From the NCBI GenBank assembly GCA_963974475.1, contig CAXBCR010000002.1, forward strand, positions 248,001 to 312,000: a stretch of DNA of 64,000 nt, given 5' to 3'. Shown here piece after piece: positions 25,185 through 35,051 of this stretch (position 1 is the stretch's first letter; every line of letters starts with the position of its first letter). The DNA is from CAJXZP01 sp963974475. Lineage in GTDB: Bacteria > Bacteroidota > Bacteroidia > Flavobacteriales_G > Salibacteraceae. The translations under genes and the position numbers were made by a program. Below the pieces are notes generated by a model. The model worked only from the letters and a program-made list of their open reading frames with translations. It was not told where the DNA came from and did no database searches.

Positions 25185-26084
25185 ATGAAAAGAGTGTATA
25201 AAAATATAAGCCAAGCCACGGTTCTTTTACTAATGGCATTTTCTATAAATGCGTGCAACAATGGGAGTGAGCTTGCCGATGGGTATGGAAATTTTGAGGC
25301 CGATGAAACGGTGGTTTCATCGAATGTACCAGGCGAATTAATCCAGTTTGATATTGTAGAGGGAAAAAAATATACCAAAGGAGCCATTGTTGGAGTAGTA
25401 GACACGATTCCATTGCATTTGCAACGCGCGGAATTATTGGCCAATAAAAGAGCCATGGCGAGCAAGGTAGCGAGCGTAATGGCGCAAATGGAGGTATTGA
25501 AACAAGAAAAAGAAAACATAGAAAGAGAGCACCGCAGAATTGTAAAATTGGTAGCAGCAGGTGCAGCCACCACACAACAATTGGAAGATATAGAAGGAAA
25601 GATTTTGGTAGTTAACGGGCAGATTAAAAGCACGCGTTCACAAAACCCTGCTATTATTGGTCAGGTAGAAGCTATTGAATCTAAAATGGCGCAGCTAGAG
25701 AATAGAATTGAAAATTCATTAATTCGTATTCCTTCCGATGGAGTGGTTTTACATAAAATAGCCGAACCCAAAGAATATACCGCACCGGGAAAACCACTCT
25801 TTAAAATTGCCAATATTAGTACGCTAAATCTGAGGGTTTATTTACCACAAGGGCAAATGACTAAAATTAAATTGGGTCAAAAAGTAACCGTGAAGGTAGA
25901 TGGGCCTGATGGTGAAATGGTGGATTATCCGGGAACGATTACATGGGTGGCCAGCGAAGCAGAATTCACGCCCAAAACAATTCAAACTAAAGAAACCCGT
26001 GTAGACTTGGTGTATGCGGTTAAAATAAGTGTGGAAAATGATGGGTCGCTAAAAATTGGAATGCCCGCTGAATTGTGGTTTTGA
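25185..26084 (+). CDS. HlyD family periplasmic adaptor, lipoprotein
   Basis: A 299-residue membrane-fusion protein. The lipoprotein signal ends at SINAC (Cys near residue 24). A split lipoyl/biotinyl-like domain covers VVSSNVPGELIQFDIVEGKKY and SLIRIPSDGVVLHKIAEPKEY, with a helical hairpin between about 85 and 165, then a beta barrel with LRVYLPQGQMTKIKLGQKV. It would link the inner membrane ABC transporter to the TolC channel. Confidence 0.9.
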   Translation: MKRVYKNISQATVLLLMAFSINACNNGSELADGYGNFEADETVVSSNVPGELIQFDIVEGKKYTKGAIVGVVDTIPLHLQRAELLANKRAMASKVASVMAQMEVLKQEKENIEREHRRIVKLVAAGAATTQQLEDIEGKILVVNGQIKSTRSQNPAIIGQVEAIESKMAQLENRIENSLIRIPSDGVVLHKIAEPKEYTAPGKPLFKIANISTLNLRVYLPQGQMTKIKLGQKVTVKVDGPDGEMVDYPGTITWVASEAEFTPKTIQTKETRVDLVYAVKISVENDGSLKIGMPAELWF

Positions 26085-26163
26085 GTTGGAAGTCGGGAGA
26101 CGGGACTTTGAAGTTGGAAGATTGAAAATGTTAGTTTTTAGGGAGTAAATAGAAAATGAAATA
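26085..26163. repeat. Short purine-rich GTTGGAAG repeats
   Basis: The gap between adaptor and first ATPase contains GTTGGAAGTCGGGAG and GAAGTTGGAAG, which repeat the unit GTTGGAAG. It is probably a small spacer repeat with no coding content. Confidence 0.4.
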
Positions 26164-27087
26164 ATGGTTAAATTCCAAAACGTATATAAGTCATACAATG
26201 GTGTGGAAGCGGTGAAAGACATCTCATTCGAAGTGGGTAAAGGAGAGTTGTTTGGTTTAATCGGTCCGGATGGGGCGGGTAAGACCACTATTTTTCAAAT
26301 GCTTACTACCGTTTTGTTGCCAGATTCGGGTACCATTACTTTTGATGGTAAAAATGGGGTAGAGGAATATAAATACGTCCGCAAAAGTGTGGGGTATATG
26401 CCGGGTAAATTTGCGTTGTATCAAGATTTGAGTGTGACCGAAAACCTGGAGTTTTTTGCCACCATTTTTGGAACAACCATTCAGGCAAATTACGACATCA
26501 TTAAAGAAATTTATCAGCAATTAGAACCCTTTGGCGATAGACGAGCAGGTGCCCTTTCGGGAGGCATGAAACAGAAATTAGCCTTGAGTTGTGCGCTAAT
26601 TCACAAGCCATTAGTGCTGGTTTTAGATGAGCCAACTTTTGGGGTTGATGCGGTTTCAAGAGCCGAATTTTGGGACATGTTGAAATCATTAAAAGAGCGG
26701 GGAGTTACCATTTTGGTTTCCACCCCTTATATGGATGAAGCCTTGTTGTGCGACCGAGTAGCATTGATTCAAAAAGGCACTATTTTACAGATTGACACTC
26801 CGCAAGCTATTGAAGAACAATTTGAGCGTAATTTATATGTTATCCGCACCGAGAAGGTGTATCCGGTATTACAGTTTTTACGTACCGAATTAGGGTTAGC
26901 ATACAGTTATACTTTTGGTCAAGAAATTCATATTTACTCAGACATAACCATAAATGTAGAAGAAATGAGCGCAAAATTAGCCAATGCGGGTTTCGATAAC
27001 ATCAAGGTAACCAAAGGCAAAGCCACCATTGAAGATTGTTTTATGGATAAAATGGTGCGTAGCGGCTTAACAGAAAAAGTAGGGTAA
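26164..27087 (+). CDS. ABC transporter ATP-binding protein (efflux, first)
   Basis: A 307-residue ATPase with Walker A GPDGAGKT (about 38-45), signature LSGGMKQK and Walker B LVLVLDEP followed by a D-loop-like TFGVD. It would power export together with the second ATPase and the two permeases. Its TAA overlaps the start of the next gene (TAATG). Confidence 0.92.
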   Translation: MVKFQNVYKSYNGVEAVKDISFEVGKGELFGLIGPDGAGKTTIFQMLTTVLLPDSGTITFDGKNGVEEYKYVRKSVGYMPGKFALYQDLSVTENLEFFATIFGTTIQANYDIIKEIYQQLEPFGDRRAGALSGGMKQKLALSCALIHKPLVLVLDEPTFGVDAVSRAEFWDMLKSLKERGVTILVSTPYMDEALLCDRVALIQKGTILQIDTPQAIEEQFERNLYVIRTEKVYPVLQFLRTELGLAYSYTFGQEIHIYSDITINVEEMSAKLANAGFDNIKVTKGKATIEDCFMDKMVRSGLTEKVG

Positions 27088-27845
27088 TGGGAGCAATAAA
27101 AAACACGGATTTTGTGATAACTGCGCATGAACTCACCAAGCAGTTTGGTGATTTTGTAGCAGTCGACAAAATTACATTTGACGTATCCAAAGGCGAGATT
27201 TTTGGGTTTTTAGGAGCCAACGGGGCAGGTAAAACCACCGCCATCAAAATGCTGTGCGGGTTAAGTGCACCATCGGCTGGTACAGCTACCATAGCGGGTT
27301 TTGACATCTATAAAGAATACGAAGAAATAAAGAAAAACATTGGCTATATGAGTCAACATTTTTCCTTGTATCAAGATATGACCATTCGCGAAAACATTCG
27401 GTTTTACGGAGGTATTTACGGATTGAGCAACAAAGAAATTAAAGAACGCGGAGCGGATTTGATTAGCAGCTTAGGCTTGGAAGAATACGCCAATCGGCAG
27501 GTAGAAGATTTACCGTTGGGTTGGAAACAAAAATTGGCGTTTTCAATTGCCATTTTGCACGAGCCCAGCATCGTGTTTTTAGATGAACCCACCAGTGGAG
27601 TGGACCCGATAACAAGACGCCAGTTTTGGGAGTTGATTTACGAGGCAGCGCATAGAGGAATTACTGTTTTTGTAACTACCCATTACCTAGAAGAAGCCGA
27701 ATATTGCGACCGAGTATCCATTATGGTTGATGGCGAAATGAAAGAGTTAGACACTCCCATCAACCTCATGACCAAATACAAGAAAGAGAACATGCAAGAA
27801 GTTTTCTTGCAACTAGCAAAACGAGCCAAACGAGGAGATGATTAG
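27087..27845 (+). CDS. ABC transporter ATP-binding protein (efflux, second)
   Basis: A 252-residue ATPase: Walker A GANGAGKT (about 44-51), Walker B IVFLDEPTSGVDP. The ABC signature is degenerate (LPLGWKQ in place of LSGGQ). With the first ATPase it resembles the two halves of fused YbhF-type ATPases. The permease genes follow after 57 bp. Confidence 0.92.
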   Translation: MGAIKNTDFVITAHELTKQFGDFVAVDKITFDVSKGEIFGFLGANGAGKTTAIKMLCGLSAPSAGTATIAGFDIYKEYEEIKKNIGYMSQHFSLYQDMTIRENIRFYGGIYGLSNKEIKERGADLISSLGLEEYANRQVEDLPLGWKQKLAFSIAILHEPSIVFLDEPTSGVDPITRRQFWELIYEAAHRGITVFVTTHYLEEAEYCDRVSIMVDGEMKELDTPINLMTKYKKENMQEVFLQLAKRAKRGDD

Positions 27846-27902
27846 AAAAATTACCGTCTTAGGTATTCGGTTTTCAGGACGGAAAAATCAAACAAAAAAA
27901 CG

Positions 27903-29006
27903 ATGAAAGAATTTATAGCATTTGTGAAAAAAGAGTTCCATCATATATTTCGTGACACGCGAACTATGTTGGTTCTTTTCGGGATGCCCATAGCGCAATT
28001 AATGTTGTTTGGCTACGCAATAACCACCGAAGTGAGTAATGCAAAAATTGCGGTATTGGATCCTGAACCTAATCAGTTAACTATGCAGTTAACCAATAAG
28101 TTAACGTCTTCTGGTTTTTTTAGTTTGGTAGATAACGTGCATTCCAAATCAGAAATTGAGGAAGTTTTTCGCAAATCAACCGCCAAGTTGGTGGTGGTGT
28201 ACCCAAAGGATTTTGAAACTAAAATGCTAAATGGCGAAGCCACCGTTCAACTAATTGCGGATGGCTCCGACCCAAATTTGGCTAGTATTTTAACCAATAG
28301 TGCCACGGCAATCATTATGAAATGGACGGTAAATCAGCTACCTACCGATTTAAAAGTTGAAACCATTACCTCAGAAGTAAAATGGCATTATAACCCGAGT
28401 TTGGATAGTGCGTCTCTTTTTGTACCAGGCGTGGTGACTATTATTTTGATGCTCGTATCCACCATGTTAACCTCCATTTCTATTACCCGTGAAAAAGAGT
28501 TGGGTACCATTGAAATTTTGCTGGTATCACCCTTAAAACCGGCATTGATTATTATTGGTAAAGTAGTGCCATTCATTATTTTATCGTTATTCAACACCAT
28601 TTTTATTCTCGCTGCAGCACAGCTAATTTTTAATGTGCCTATTAATGGGAGTGTGGCATTATTGCTAGCCGAAAGTATGCTGTTTATTATTACTTCTTTG
28701 GGTTTGGGAGTGCTCATTTCAACGGTTTCAGATACGCAGCAAACGGCTTTGATGCTATCGCTATTTGCGTTGATGATGCCCACTATTTTGTTATCGGGTT
28801 TTATTTTTCCTATCGCAAATATGCCGCTACCTCTACGAATAATCAGTAATGTAATTCCCGCAAAATGGTTTTTAGTCATTATTAAATCCATCATGCTGAA
28901 AGGAGTTGGTATTCAATATTTTTGGAAAGAAACCCTTGCTTTGGTAGGCATGGCCTCTTTTTTTATTGGGTTAAGTATCAAAAAATTTAAAATTCGACTG
29001 CAATAA
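27903..29006 (+). CDS. ABC-2 type permease (YhhJ/YbhS-like)
   Basis: A 367-residue ABC-2 permease: one N-terminal transmembrane helix (about 20-42, TMLVLFGMPIAQLMLFGYAI), a large periplasmic domain, then five helices in the C-terminal half, including VPGVVTIILMLVSTMLTS and the REKELGTIE coupling motif. Its stop overlaps the next permease start (TAATG), so the two are probably a heterodimer. Confidence 0.9.
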   Translation: MKEFIAFVKKEFHHIFRDTRTMLVLFGMPIAQLMLFGYAITTEVSNAKIAVLDPEPNQLTMQLTNKLTSSGFFSLVDNVHSKSEIEEVFRKSTAKLVVVYPKDFETKMLNGEATVQLIADGSDPNLASILTNSATAIIMKWTVNQLPTDLKVETITSEVKWHYNPSLDSASLFVPGVVTIILMLVSTMLTSISITREKELGTIEILLVSPLKPALIIIGKVVPFIILSLFNTIFILAAAQLIFNVPINGSVALLLAESMLFIITSLGLGVLISTVSDTQQTALMLSLFALMMPTILLSGFIFPIANMPLPLRIISNVIPAKWFLVIIKSIMLKGVGIQYFWKETLALVGMASFFIGLSIKKFKIRLQ

Positions 29007-30121
29007 TGAGAACATTATTTTTCATCCTACAGAAAGAGTTCATACAAATATTTCGGAACAAAGCCATGTTACCGCTCATATTCGTATTGCCTATTGTACA
29101 GTTAGTTATATTAACGTTTGCAGCCGATTTTGAGCTAAAAGTGATTAACTACACCTATATGGATAATGACAATTCGCAAGAATCCAGAAAGCTAATGGAC
29201 CGTATTAGTGCCTCAAGCTATTTTGTATCGCAAGGAAGGGTGCAAAATTTCGAGGAGGGCATGAAGAAATTAGATAATAATACGGCAACCATACTAATTA
29301 CGATTCCGGCTAATTTTTCAAAAAGTTTACACACCGACAAAGCAGCAACCATCATGGCAGATGTAAACAGTATTGATGGCCAAGCGGCTACTCTTTCGTA
29401 TAGCTACGCCACCGCAATAATTAGTGGATTACAAGATGATATCCGAATGGAGTGGAATGGATTGCCAGCTAAATTAAAGCCTCCTGTTACGGTAGAATCT
29501 CGGTTTTGGTACAATCCCGATATGGAGTATAAAAACTTGATGGTTCCTGGTATTTTAGCCATATTAATTACCATGGTGGGAATGTTTTTGTCGGCTATGA
29601 ACTTGGTGCGCGAAAAAGAAATTGGAACCATTGAACAAATCAATGTTACTCCGATTAAAAAAGCGCATTTTTTGCTAGGAAAATTGGTGCCTTTTTGGGT
29701 GATAGCCATGTTTGAATTGGCTTTTGGGTTAGCCATTGGTAAACTTGTTTTTGATATTCCAATGGTGGGAAGTTTGCCGCTTTTATTCGGATTCGTTGCT
29801 ATTTATTTACTGGTAGTTTTGGGTATAGGATTATGGATTTCTACGTTTACTGATACCCAACAACAGGCCATGTTTATCGCTTGGTTTTTTATCGTTATAT
29901 TTATTTTAATGAGTGGGTTATTCACGCCTATTGAAAACATGCCGGGGTGGGCACAAGAGCTTACACGAGCCAATCCGGTAGCATATTTGGTAAAAGTGGT
30001 TCGGTCTATTTTGATAAAGGGAAGTGGCTTTGCAGATATAAAAATGGAATTTCTGTGGGTTACGGTTTATGCTATATTGGTAAACACCTTTGCATTAATG
30101 AGTTATAGTAAACGAAACTAG
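29006..30121 (+). CDS. ABC-2 type permease (YbhR-like)
   Basis: A 371-residue paralogue of the upstream permease with the same layout: N-terminal helix (PLIFVLPIVQLVILTFAAD), a periplasmic domain and five C-terminal helices with REKEIGTIEQINVTPI. It is probably the last gene of the efflux operon that starts with tetR. The substrate is unknown; related YbhFSR-like pumps export drugs or ions. Confidence 0.9.
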   Translation: MRTLFFILQKEFIQIFRNKAMLPLIFVLPIVQLVILTFAADFELKVINYTYMDNDNSQESRKLMDRISASSYFVSQGRVQNFEEGMKKLDNNTATILITIPANFSKSLHTDKAATIMADVNSIDGQAATLSYSYATAIISGLQDDIRMEWNGLPAKLKPPVTVESRFWYNPDMEYKNLMVPGILAILITMVGMFLSAMNLVREKEIGTIEQINVTPIKKAHFLLGKLVPFWVIAMFELAFGLAIGKLVFDIPMVGSLPLLFGFVAIYLLVVLGIGLWISTFTDTQQQAMFIAWFFIVIFILMSGLFTPIENMPGWAQELTRANPVAYLVKVVRSILIKGSGFADIKMEFLWVTVYAILVNTFALMSYSKRN

Positions 30122-30175
30122 CTAATTTTTCGGTTCGATGTTTTTCGCTATTTTCGTTAAAACAGAAATGCGCTT

Positions 30176-30985
30176 ATGAAAAACATTTTAATTGTAGTAC
30201 TTACCCTTGGTTTTAGTGGCGTTGGCGCCCAAGAAACCACCATTTCTGATGTTACCAATCGCTTGGGCAAAACACGAAGTGCCAAGGCTATTCCGAAAGG
30301 AACACTTTTAACCAATGTGAACTATATGTATAACACATATTCTAATTCGTATATAGAGCTAAAGCAGCATAGCCCGAGTGTAAGGATAGGTTATGGGGTC
30401 ACAAAACGGTTAGATTTTAGAATGGAAACGGGTTATTCTTTTGAAAATTCTAATTGGGCAAATAATTGGGGATATTTGCCCTCATCCAAAACAAATACAT
30501 GGACGGGATTTAAAGTAGGGAGTAAATTCAATCTTTTTCAAGAAAACAGATGGGTTCCTCAATTGGCCATTTCTATCGATTATGTGCTAGTATCCATAGG
30601 GTATGAAAATATTTTTGACCAGTCAGATTATCGAACAGGCGTAGCATTGAGTTTGCCTTGGTCGTATAACTTAAGTAAAAAGTTTAGACTTGGAGGAGGT
30701 TTTGAATACATGTATTTCGGTGAAAGCTATTTTTCTGAAGTGTATAAAGGTTCATTAAATGGAAGGTACGAGTTTTTAAAAGGGCTCGGAATATTTATGG
30801 AGCTCATGATTCCTACCGACTTAGACAAATACAGTCTGGTTCCATCTGCAGGAGCGTATTATAGAATAACCAAAAATATCCAAGTAGACGTGAGTTTTGG
30901 AAAGTATATAGGAGATTACGGAGCCTCATCCTATACGAATAAAAACCAATTTTCTGGTGGTTTTAGCTGGCTTTTGTTTAATTGA
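30176..30985 (+). CDS. Outer membrane beta-barrel transporter-like protein
   Basis: A 269-residue protein with a signal peptide (about 1-18, IVVLTLGFSGVGAQE) and amphipathic beta-strands typical of a small barrel (SPSVRIGYGVTKRLDFRMETGY, FRLGGGFEYMYFGESYF, IQVDVSFGKYIGDYG), ending in an aromatic residue near the C-terminus. It resembles the 'transporter' family of the phenol-degradation MetA type. It follows the efflux permease by 54 bp and may be co-transcribed. Confidence 0.7.
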   Translation: MKNILIVVLTLGFSGVGAQETTISDVTNRLGKTRSAKAIPKGTLLTNVNYMYNTYSNSYIELKQHSPSVRIGYGVTKRLDFRMETGYSFENSNWANNWGYLPSSKTNTWTGFKVGSKFNLFQENRWVPQLAISIDYVLVSIGYENIFDQSDYRTGVALSLPWSYNLSKKFRLGGGFEYMYFGESYFSEVYKGSLNGRYEFLKGLGIFMELMIPTDLDKYSLVPSAGAYYRITKNIQVDVSFGKYIGDYGASSYTNKNQFSGGFSWLLFN

Positions 30986-31171
30986 TAGTGGAAAGGGGGT
31001 TGCCCTATAAAAACTGGAATTTGATATTTTGAACCTAGCCTCGTATTTTCATCCATCTTGTTACATGTATTATGGGAGCCTTTATTTTGAAAATAAATAG
31101 GGCATAAACGGATGAAATAGCGCGTTTGTGGAAATCGGGATATTTTTAGGGGATGAGTACCCGACATTAGC

Positions 31172-31179
31172 TAATTTTG
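31172..31179 (+). promoter_or_regulatory. Bacteroidota -7 box for MOSC-HD gene
   Basis: TAATTTTG matches TAnnTTTG and lies 30 bases before the ATG at 31209. It argues against the longer frame starting at 31128. Confidence 0.5.
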
Positions 31180-31208
31180 TGTTTTATCAATCGCTATCAA
31201 AGTACACT

Positions 31209-32492
31209 ATGAAAGTTATCTCCACCAATATTTCTACCAAAAGAACCCTAGTAATTAATAACGAAACGGTGGAAACAGGAATGTATAAAATTCCAGTTTC
31301 GGATGGGATTGTGTTAACTGAAAATGGAGTAGAAAATGACGCGGTAATAGATAGACGCTACCATGGAGGCGAAGAAAAAGCTTGCTATATCTACGGACAT
31401 AATAATTATGCTTTTTTTCAGGATAAGTACCCGGATGCAGAGTGGGGATACGGTGCTTTTGGAGAAAACATTACGCTAAGTGAGTTGAAAGAATCGGAAC
31501 TCAATGTGGGCGATATTTATCAATTGGGGGAAGCGGAAATTCAAATAACCGAGCCGCGCATACCTTGCTCCAAATTGGGTTATCGGTTTGGAAGTCCAAA
31601 GGCCATTAAAGAATTTGCCAACGCAGCACTTTCAGGGGTGTATGTACGTGTGTTAAAAACAGGAAAAGTAAGAGTAGGCGATGAAATGAAATTGAAGAAG
31701 GCATGGCCCATTTCCTTAAAATTAACAGACCTAAATACGTGGCTACTCAAAAAAAGAGCGCATGCAGATAAATGGCCGCAATTGGAACAAAATGAAGCCG
31801 TTTCGGAAAACGTGAAAAAGCAATTTCGTAAAGTAGATACCCAACAAGCGGTTATTGATAAAGCCTTGGTCTACGTCCGTCAATTGTTGGAAGGGGAAGG
31901 CTCAGGGCATGATTGGTGGCACATAAAACGGGTCAATGATTTAGCGATAACTATTGCTAATAACTATGACGATGCAGACCTCTATATTGTGCAACTAGGA
32001 GCCTTATTGCATGACATTGGCGACCATAAGTTTCATGATGGCGACCATACCGTTGGGCCAAAAATGGTAACCGAATGGTTAGAAAATGAGCACGTAAACC
32101 CACAGGTCATTGAAAAGGTGGTAGACATTGTCAAAGAAATTTCCTACAAAGGCGCGGATGTAGCCACACCCATGAGTTCTTTGGAAGGTCAAATAGTGCA
32201 AGATGCCGATAGGTTAGATGCGATTGGAGCTATTGGTATAGCTCGGACATTTGCCTACGGAGGAAACAAAAACAGAGAAATGCATAACCCGGAGGTGGTT
32301 GCCGAAATGCATTCGGATTTTGAAAGTTATAAGAAAACTACAGGGCCCACGATTAATCACTTTTACGAAAAACTGCTATTGCTAAAGGATAGAATGAATA
32401 CCGAATTCGGGAAAAAATTAGCGAATGAGCGTCATGCGTACATGGAGCAATTTTTAGAAGAGTTTTTTGCCGAGTGGGATGGCAAAAAATAG
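31209..32492 (+). CDS. Fused MOSC domain and HD hydrolase
   Basis: A 427-residue protein with two domains. The N-terminal ~165 residues form a YiiM-like MOSC domain (DRRYHGGEEKACYIYGHNNY, then GAFGENITL, and the conserved Cys in EPRIPCSKLGYRF), expected to act in molybdenum-cofactor sulfur chemistry. After a linker, the HD domain at about 205-420 shows GSGHDWWHIKRVNDLA, LGALLHDIGDHK and QDADRLDAIGAIGIARTF, as in YedJ-type phosphohydrolases. These families are usually separate genes, and no stop interrupts the frame. The start at 31209 is supported by the TAATTTTG box and by MOSC homology beginning there. Confidence 0.85.
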   Translation: MKVISTNISTKRTLVINNETVETGMYKIPVSDGIVLTENGVENDAVIDRRYHGGEEKACYIYGHNNYAFFQDKYPDAEWGYGAFGENITLSELKESELNVGDIYQLGEAEIQITEPRIPCSKLGYRFGSPKAIKEFANAALSGVYVRVLKTGKVRVGDEMKLKKAWPISLKLTDLNTWLLKKRAHADKWPQLEQNEAVSENVKKQFRKVDTQQAVIDKALVYVRQLLEGEGSGHDWWHIKRVNDLAITIANNYDDADLYIVQLGALLHDIGDHKFHDGDHTVGPKMVTEWLENEHVNPQVIEKVVDIVKEISYKGADVATPMSSLEGQIVQDADRLDAIGAIGIARTFAYGGNKNREMHNPEVVAEMHSDFESYKKTTGPTINHFYEKLLLLKDRMNTEFGKKLANERHAYMEQFLEEFFAEWDGKK

Positions 32493-32511
32493 GACGATTA
32501 TTAAGAGTGAA

Positions 32512-34773
32512 CTACTCTTCAAGCACACGCTGCATCACCCCACGTATAAACAGTTTTTTCTCCGGTATTTTTGCATTTGTGGTAATAACTAAACCGTGAA
32601 ATTGCATACCTTTTCTTCCGGTAGTGTTTAGTTTTACGATGATTTCCGAACTTTCTCCGGGTAAAATTGGAAGCTCAGAATATTCTACTTCCATACAGTC
32701 ACAATCTTTTTGAACGGATAAAATTTGCAGCGACTTTTCACCAGAGTTGGTAAATTTAAAGGTGTGTTCTTGCACACTATTTACCGGTAACTCCCCAAAA
32801 TTGTGGGTGGTTTTTTCAAAAATGGCAATCGCATTAGAATCTCCGGGCAGCGTTTGTTCTACCCAAATAATCTCGACTTTTCTTGCCTCCGATGCGCTGG
32901 CACTATACACCGAATGTTTTTGGCTTTTATAATCATCACTAACCTTTCCTAAAGAGAAAAACTCACCAAAAGGGATTTGTCTAAACTTAAGTAATCCGCT
33001 GTCAATTGCGGGTTGCAACGCACCTTCTTTGCATTGGTATAAATAGTTTTGAATAGCAGATATTCTTCGTAAAGCCAAGTTGTCGTTGTAATCGGCATCG
33101 CCTAGCGGACTAGTAAATCCTTTTACACCCAATTGCAACTTGTATCCTTTTTGCAAGTATTTAATTAAAGAATCCGATAGCATTTGAAGTTTGATAAATC
33201 CAACCGCCACATTCTGGACAAAAAACGAATCTATTTCCGTGCGGTTTGGAGCTTCCTGCTGAAACTTGGGTTTGCGTAATAGATAGTTATCAAAGGTTTC
33301 TTCATAGGTTTTTTCAGTAACCGTTTGGCGCGAATTTGAGTTGGGCTTGTCATTATCAAAGTAGAGTGCTAAAGGCAAAAACTGCACTGCCTGTAGTCGA
33401 ACTACCAAATCTTCTTCCACCGGAATTTCATTTAACGGAAGGGTATCAATTTGCGTGGTATCGCGTGGCCCAAAAAAGTAAATGTCGTTGCAGCATGTTT
33501 CTCCTTTTAAGGCATATCCATCGCTTCGGTTAGAAATAAAAGCACCGTTTTGGGTAACGTTTGAATACGTGTAATACAGGTCATTGGCAGCCGAATTAAT
33601 AGGTTTTCCTACGTTCTTGGGTTCCGCAAATTTGCGAGGCATTCCTTTGGATTTAAAAATATCGAAACCGCCAAAACCTTCGTGGTAGATACTGCTAAAA
33701 AAGAGCTCCTCTGTTTCGATGTTATAAAATGGAGTTATTTCATCTTCCTTCGTATTCACAAATCGACCCGCATTTTTTGCGCGTCCGTATTTGGTGCCGT
33801 TGTTTTTTATTTCCACAGTCCAAATATCCATTTTACCACGGGTTCGTTCTCTGTTGGACGAAAAGAATAGATAGGTTTTTCCATTTTTTAAAGTCGCCAC
33901 AAAAGGCTGGGTGCTGGTTGCATTTTCCGCATTGATATTCGGTCCTAATTTCACCGCGTTTTCCCAATGGTCTTTGTACCAATTAGACACATAAATAGCG
34001 CATCCTTTTTCATTGCATCGCGTAAAATACATTTGACTACTATCAGGTGTTATCGCAGGATTGGCATTGTTGTTTAGCGTATCATTTATTACCGAATCCA
34101 ATGGAGAAATGGTCCAAATGCTATCTGCCAAGGTTGCTTCATAAATTATGGATTTATATTGGTCTGCATTTTGGGAAATCTGCTTTGTTTCCAACGAATC
34201 AAACCGTAGGGAAGAGAATAGGAGTTGCGTATCACTTATGATGTTGGGACTAAACTCTGCATCAAAACTGTTGAGGTAAAATGGCGGATGCTTAATTTCT
34301 ACCACATCGTCCATCGTTTGCCATGAATCAGCTAGTAAACAGGCTTGAATTTCAATTTTCGCCCGTTTGTAAAGTAGGTCCTTTTTATCAGTACAGATGT
34401 CTCTATAAAATTGGAAGTAAACCCCTGCTTCTTCATATTTTTCTTGACGCTTTAGCATATCAGCTCGGTAAAAAACCGCATTTGGAAACCGAATTTTCTC
34501 GTCCTTATCCATTAGTTTTTTATACCCTTGTCCGGCTTTTACATAGTTATTACTTAATCGAGACGCCTCGGCATATATCCATATCAAATCTAAATTTGTG
34601 GAGTCCAATTGAATGGCTTCGTTAAAATAATAAGCTGCTCCGTAATAATCTTTTTCGTTAAATGATTTATTTCCGTATCGCGACCAGTCTTGCGAATTGG
34701 AAATAAAAGAAATAGAGATGAAGGCCAATAAAATTAGCGCTTTGGTACTCCTTATTTTGTGAAACAACCTCAT
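32512..34773 (-). CDS. OmpA/TPR/PD40 envelope protein with C-terminal DUF1573
   Basis: A 753-residue protein (start 34773, MRLFHKIRSTK). After a signal peptide (about 1-28) come TPR repeats (about 30-150), a PD40/WD40-like propeller (about 185-430: SSLRFDSLETK, YFTRCNEKGCAIYV, LFFSSNRERTRGKMDIW), and an OmpA-like domain (about 515-610: GVKGFTSPLGDADYNDNLALRRISAIQNYL). An extra DUF1573 immunoglobulin-like domain lies at about 655-753 (THNFGELPVNS, DCDCMEVEYS). This layout is close to PorE/SprE-type type IX secretion proteins; the DUF1573 tail is an addition. The ATG overlaps the stop of the AbiE remnant upstream (TAATG). Confidence 0.8.
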   Translation of the reverse strand: MRLFHKIRSTKALILLAFISISFISNSQDWSRYGNKSFNEKDYYGAAYYFNEAIQLDSTNLDLIWIYAEASRLSNNYVKAGQGYKKLMDKDEKIRFPNAVFYRADMLKRQEKYEEAGVYFQFYRDICTDKKDLLYKRAKIEIQACLLADSWQTMDDVVEIKHPPFYLNSFDAEFSPNIISDTQLLFSSLRFDSLETKQISQNADQYKSIIYEATLADSIWTISPLDSVINDTLNNNANPAITPDSSQMYFTRCNEKGCAIYVSNWYKDHWENAVKLGPNINAENATSTQPFVATLKNGKTYLFFSSNRERTRGKMDIWTVEIKNNGTKYGRAKNAGRFVNTKEDEITPFYNIETEELFFSSIYHEGFGGFDIFKSKGMPRKFAEPKNVGKPINSAANDLYYTYSNVTQNGAFISNRSDGYALKGETCCNDIYFFGPRDTTQIDTLPLNEIPVEEDLVVRLQAVQFLPLALYFDNDKPNSNSRQTVTEKTYEETFDNYLLRKPKFQQEAPNRTEIDSFFVQNVAVGFIKLQMLSDSLIKYLQKGYKLQLGVKGFTSPLGDADYNDNLALRRISAIQNYLYQCKEGALQPAIDSGLLKFRQIPFGEFFSLGKVSDDYKSQKHSVYSASASEARKVEIIWVEQTLPGDSNAIAIFEKTTHNFGELPVNSVQEHTFKFTNSGEKSLQILSVQKDCDCMEVEYSELPILPGESSEIIVKLNTTGRKGMQFHGLVITTNAKIPEKKLFIRGVMQRVLEE

Positions 34774-35051
34774 TATTTTATGGATGGAAAAGTACAATCT
34801 AGTTGCCAATTTAGTTGGTGTATATGTGATAATAATTGGTTTAGATGAATGATTAAGTTTTGGTAGGTTGGCGATTCACCATAAATCATGTGTTCTTGCA
34901 TTATACGGTAATCTGCATTCCATTTTTGTGCCAGCTCAGTAGGAGGTAGAGGACTTAAAGTTTTTGGCTGGTGGGAATTGTAATCTACGCCACTAATTTT
35001 AGTGTAAATATACCGATGGTGAACTATGGTTTGAAAGTCCTGTTTATTCAT
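34773..35051 (-). pseudogene. C-terminal remnant of AbiEii toxin
   Basis: A 92-residue frame that retains only the C-terminal part of an AbiEii-type toxin: HHRYIYTKISGVDY, then PLPPTELAQKWNADYRIMQEHMIYGESP. The nucleotidyltransferase core (GGTSL and DxD, as in the intact toxin at 5728-6831) is absent. It starts 8 bases inside the end of the antitoxin-like gene and has a clean ATG and stop, so it could still be translated as a fragment. Confidence 0.7.

Noticed and set aside
25148..25633. 161-codon minus-strand frame inside the HlyD gene
   Set aside because: Antisense shadow of the adaptor gene; no homology or start support.
28388..28894. 168-codon minus-strand frame inside the permease gene
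   Set aside because: It is an antisense shadow of the ABC permease; the plus-strand frame has clear transmembrane and coupling motifs.
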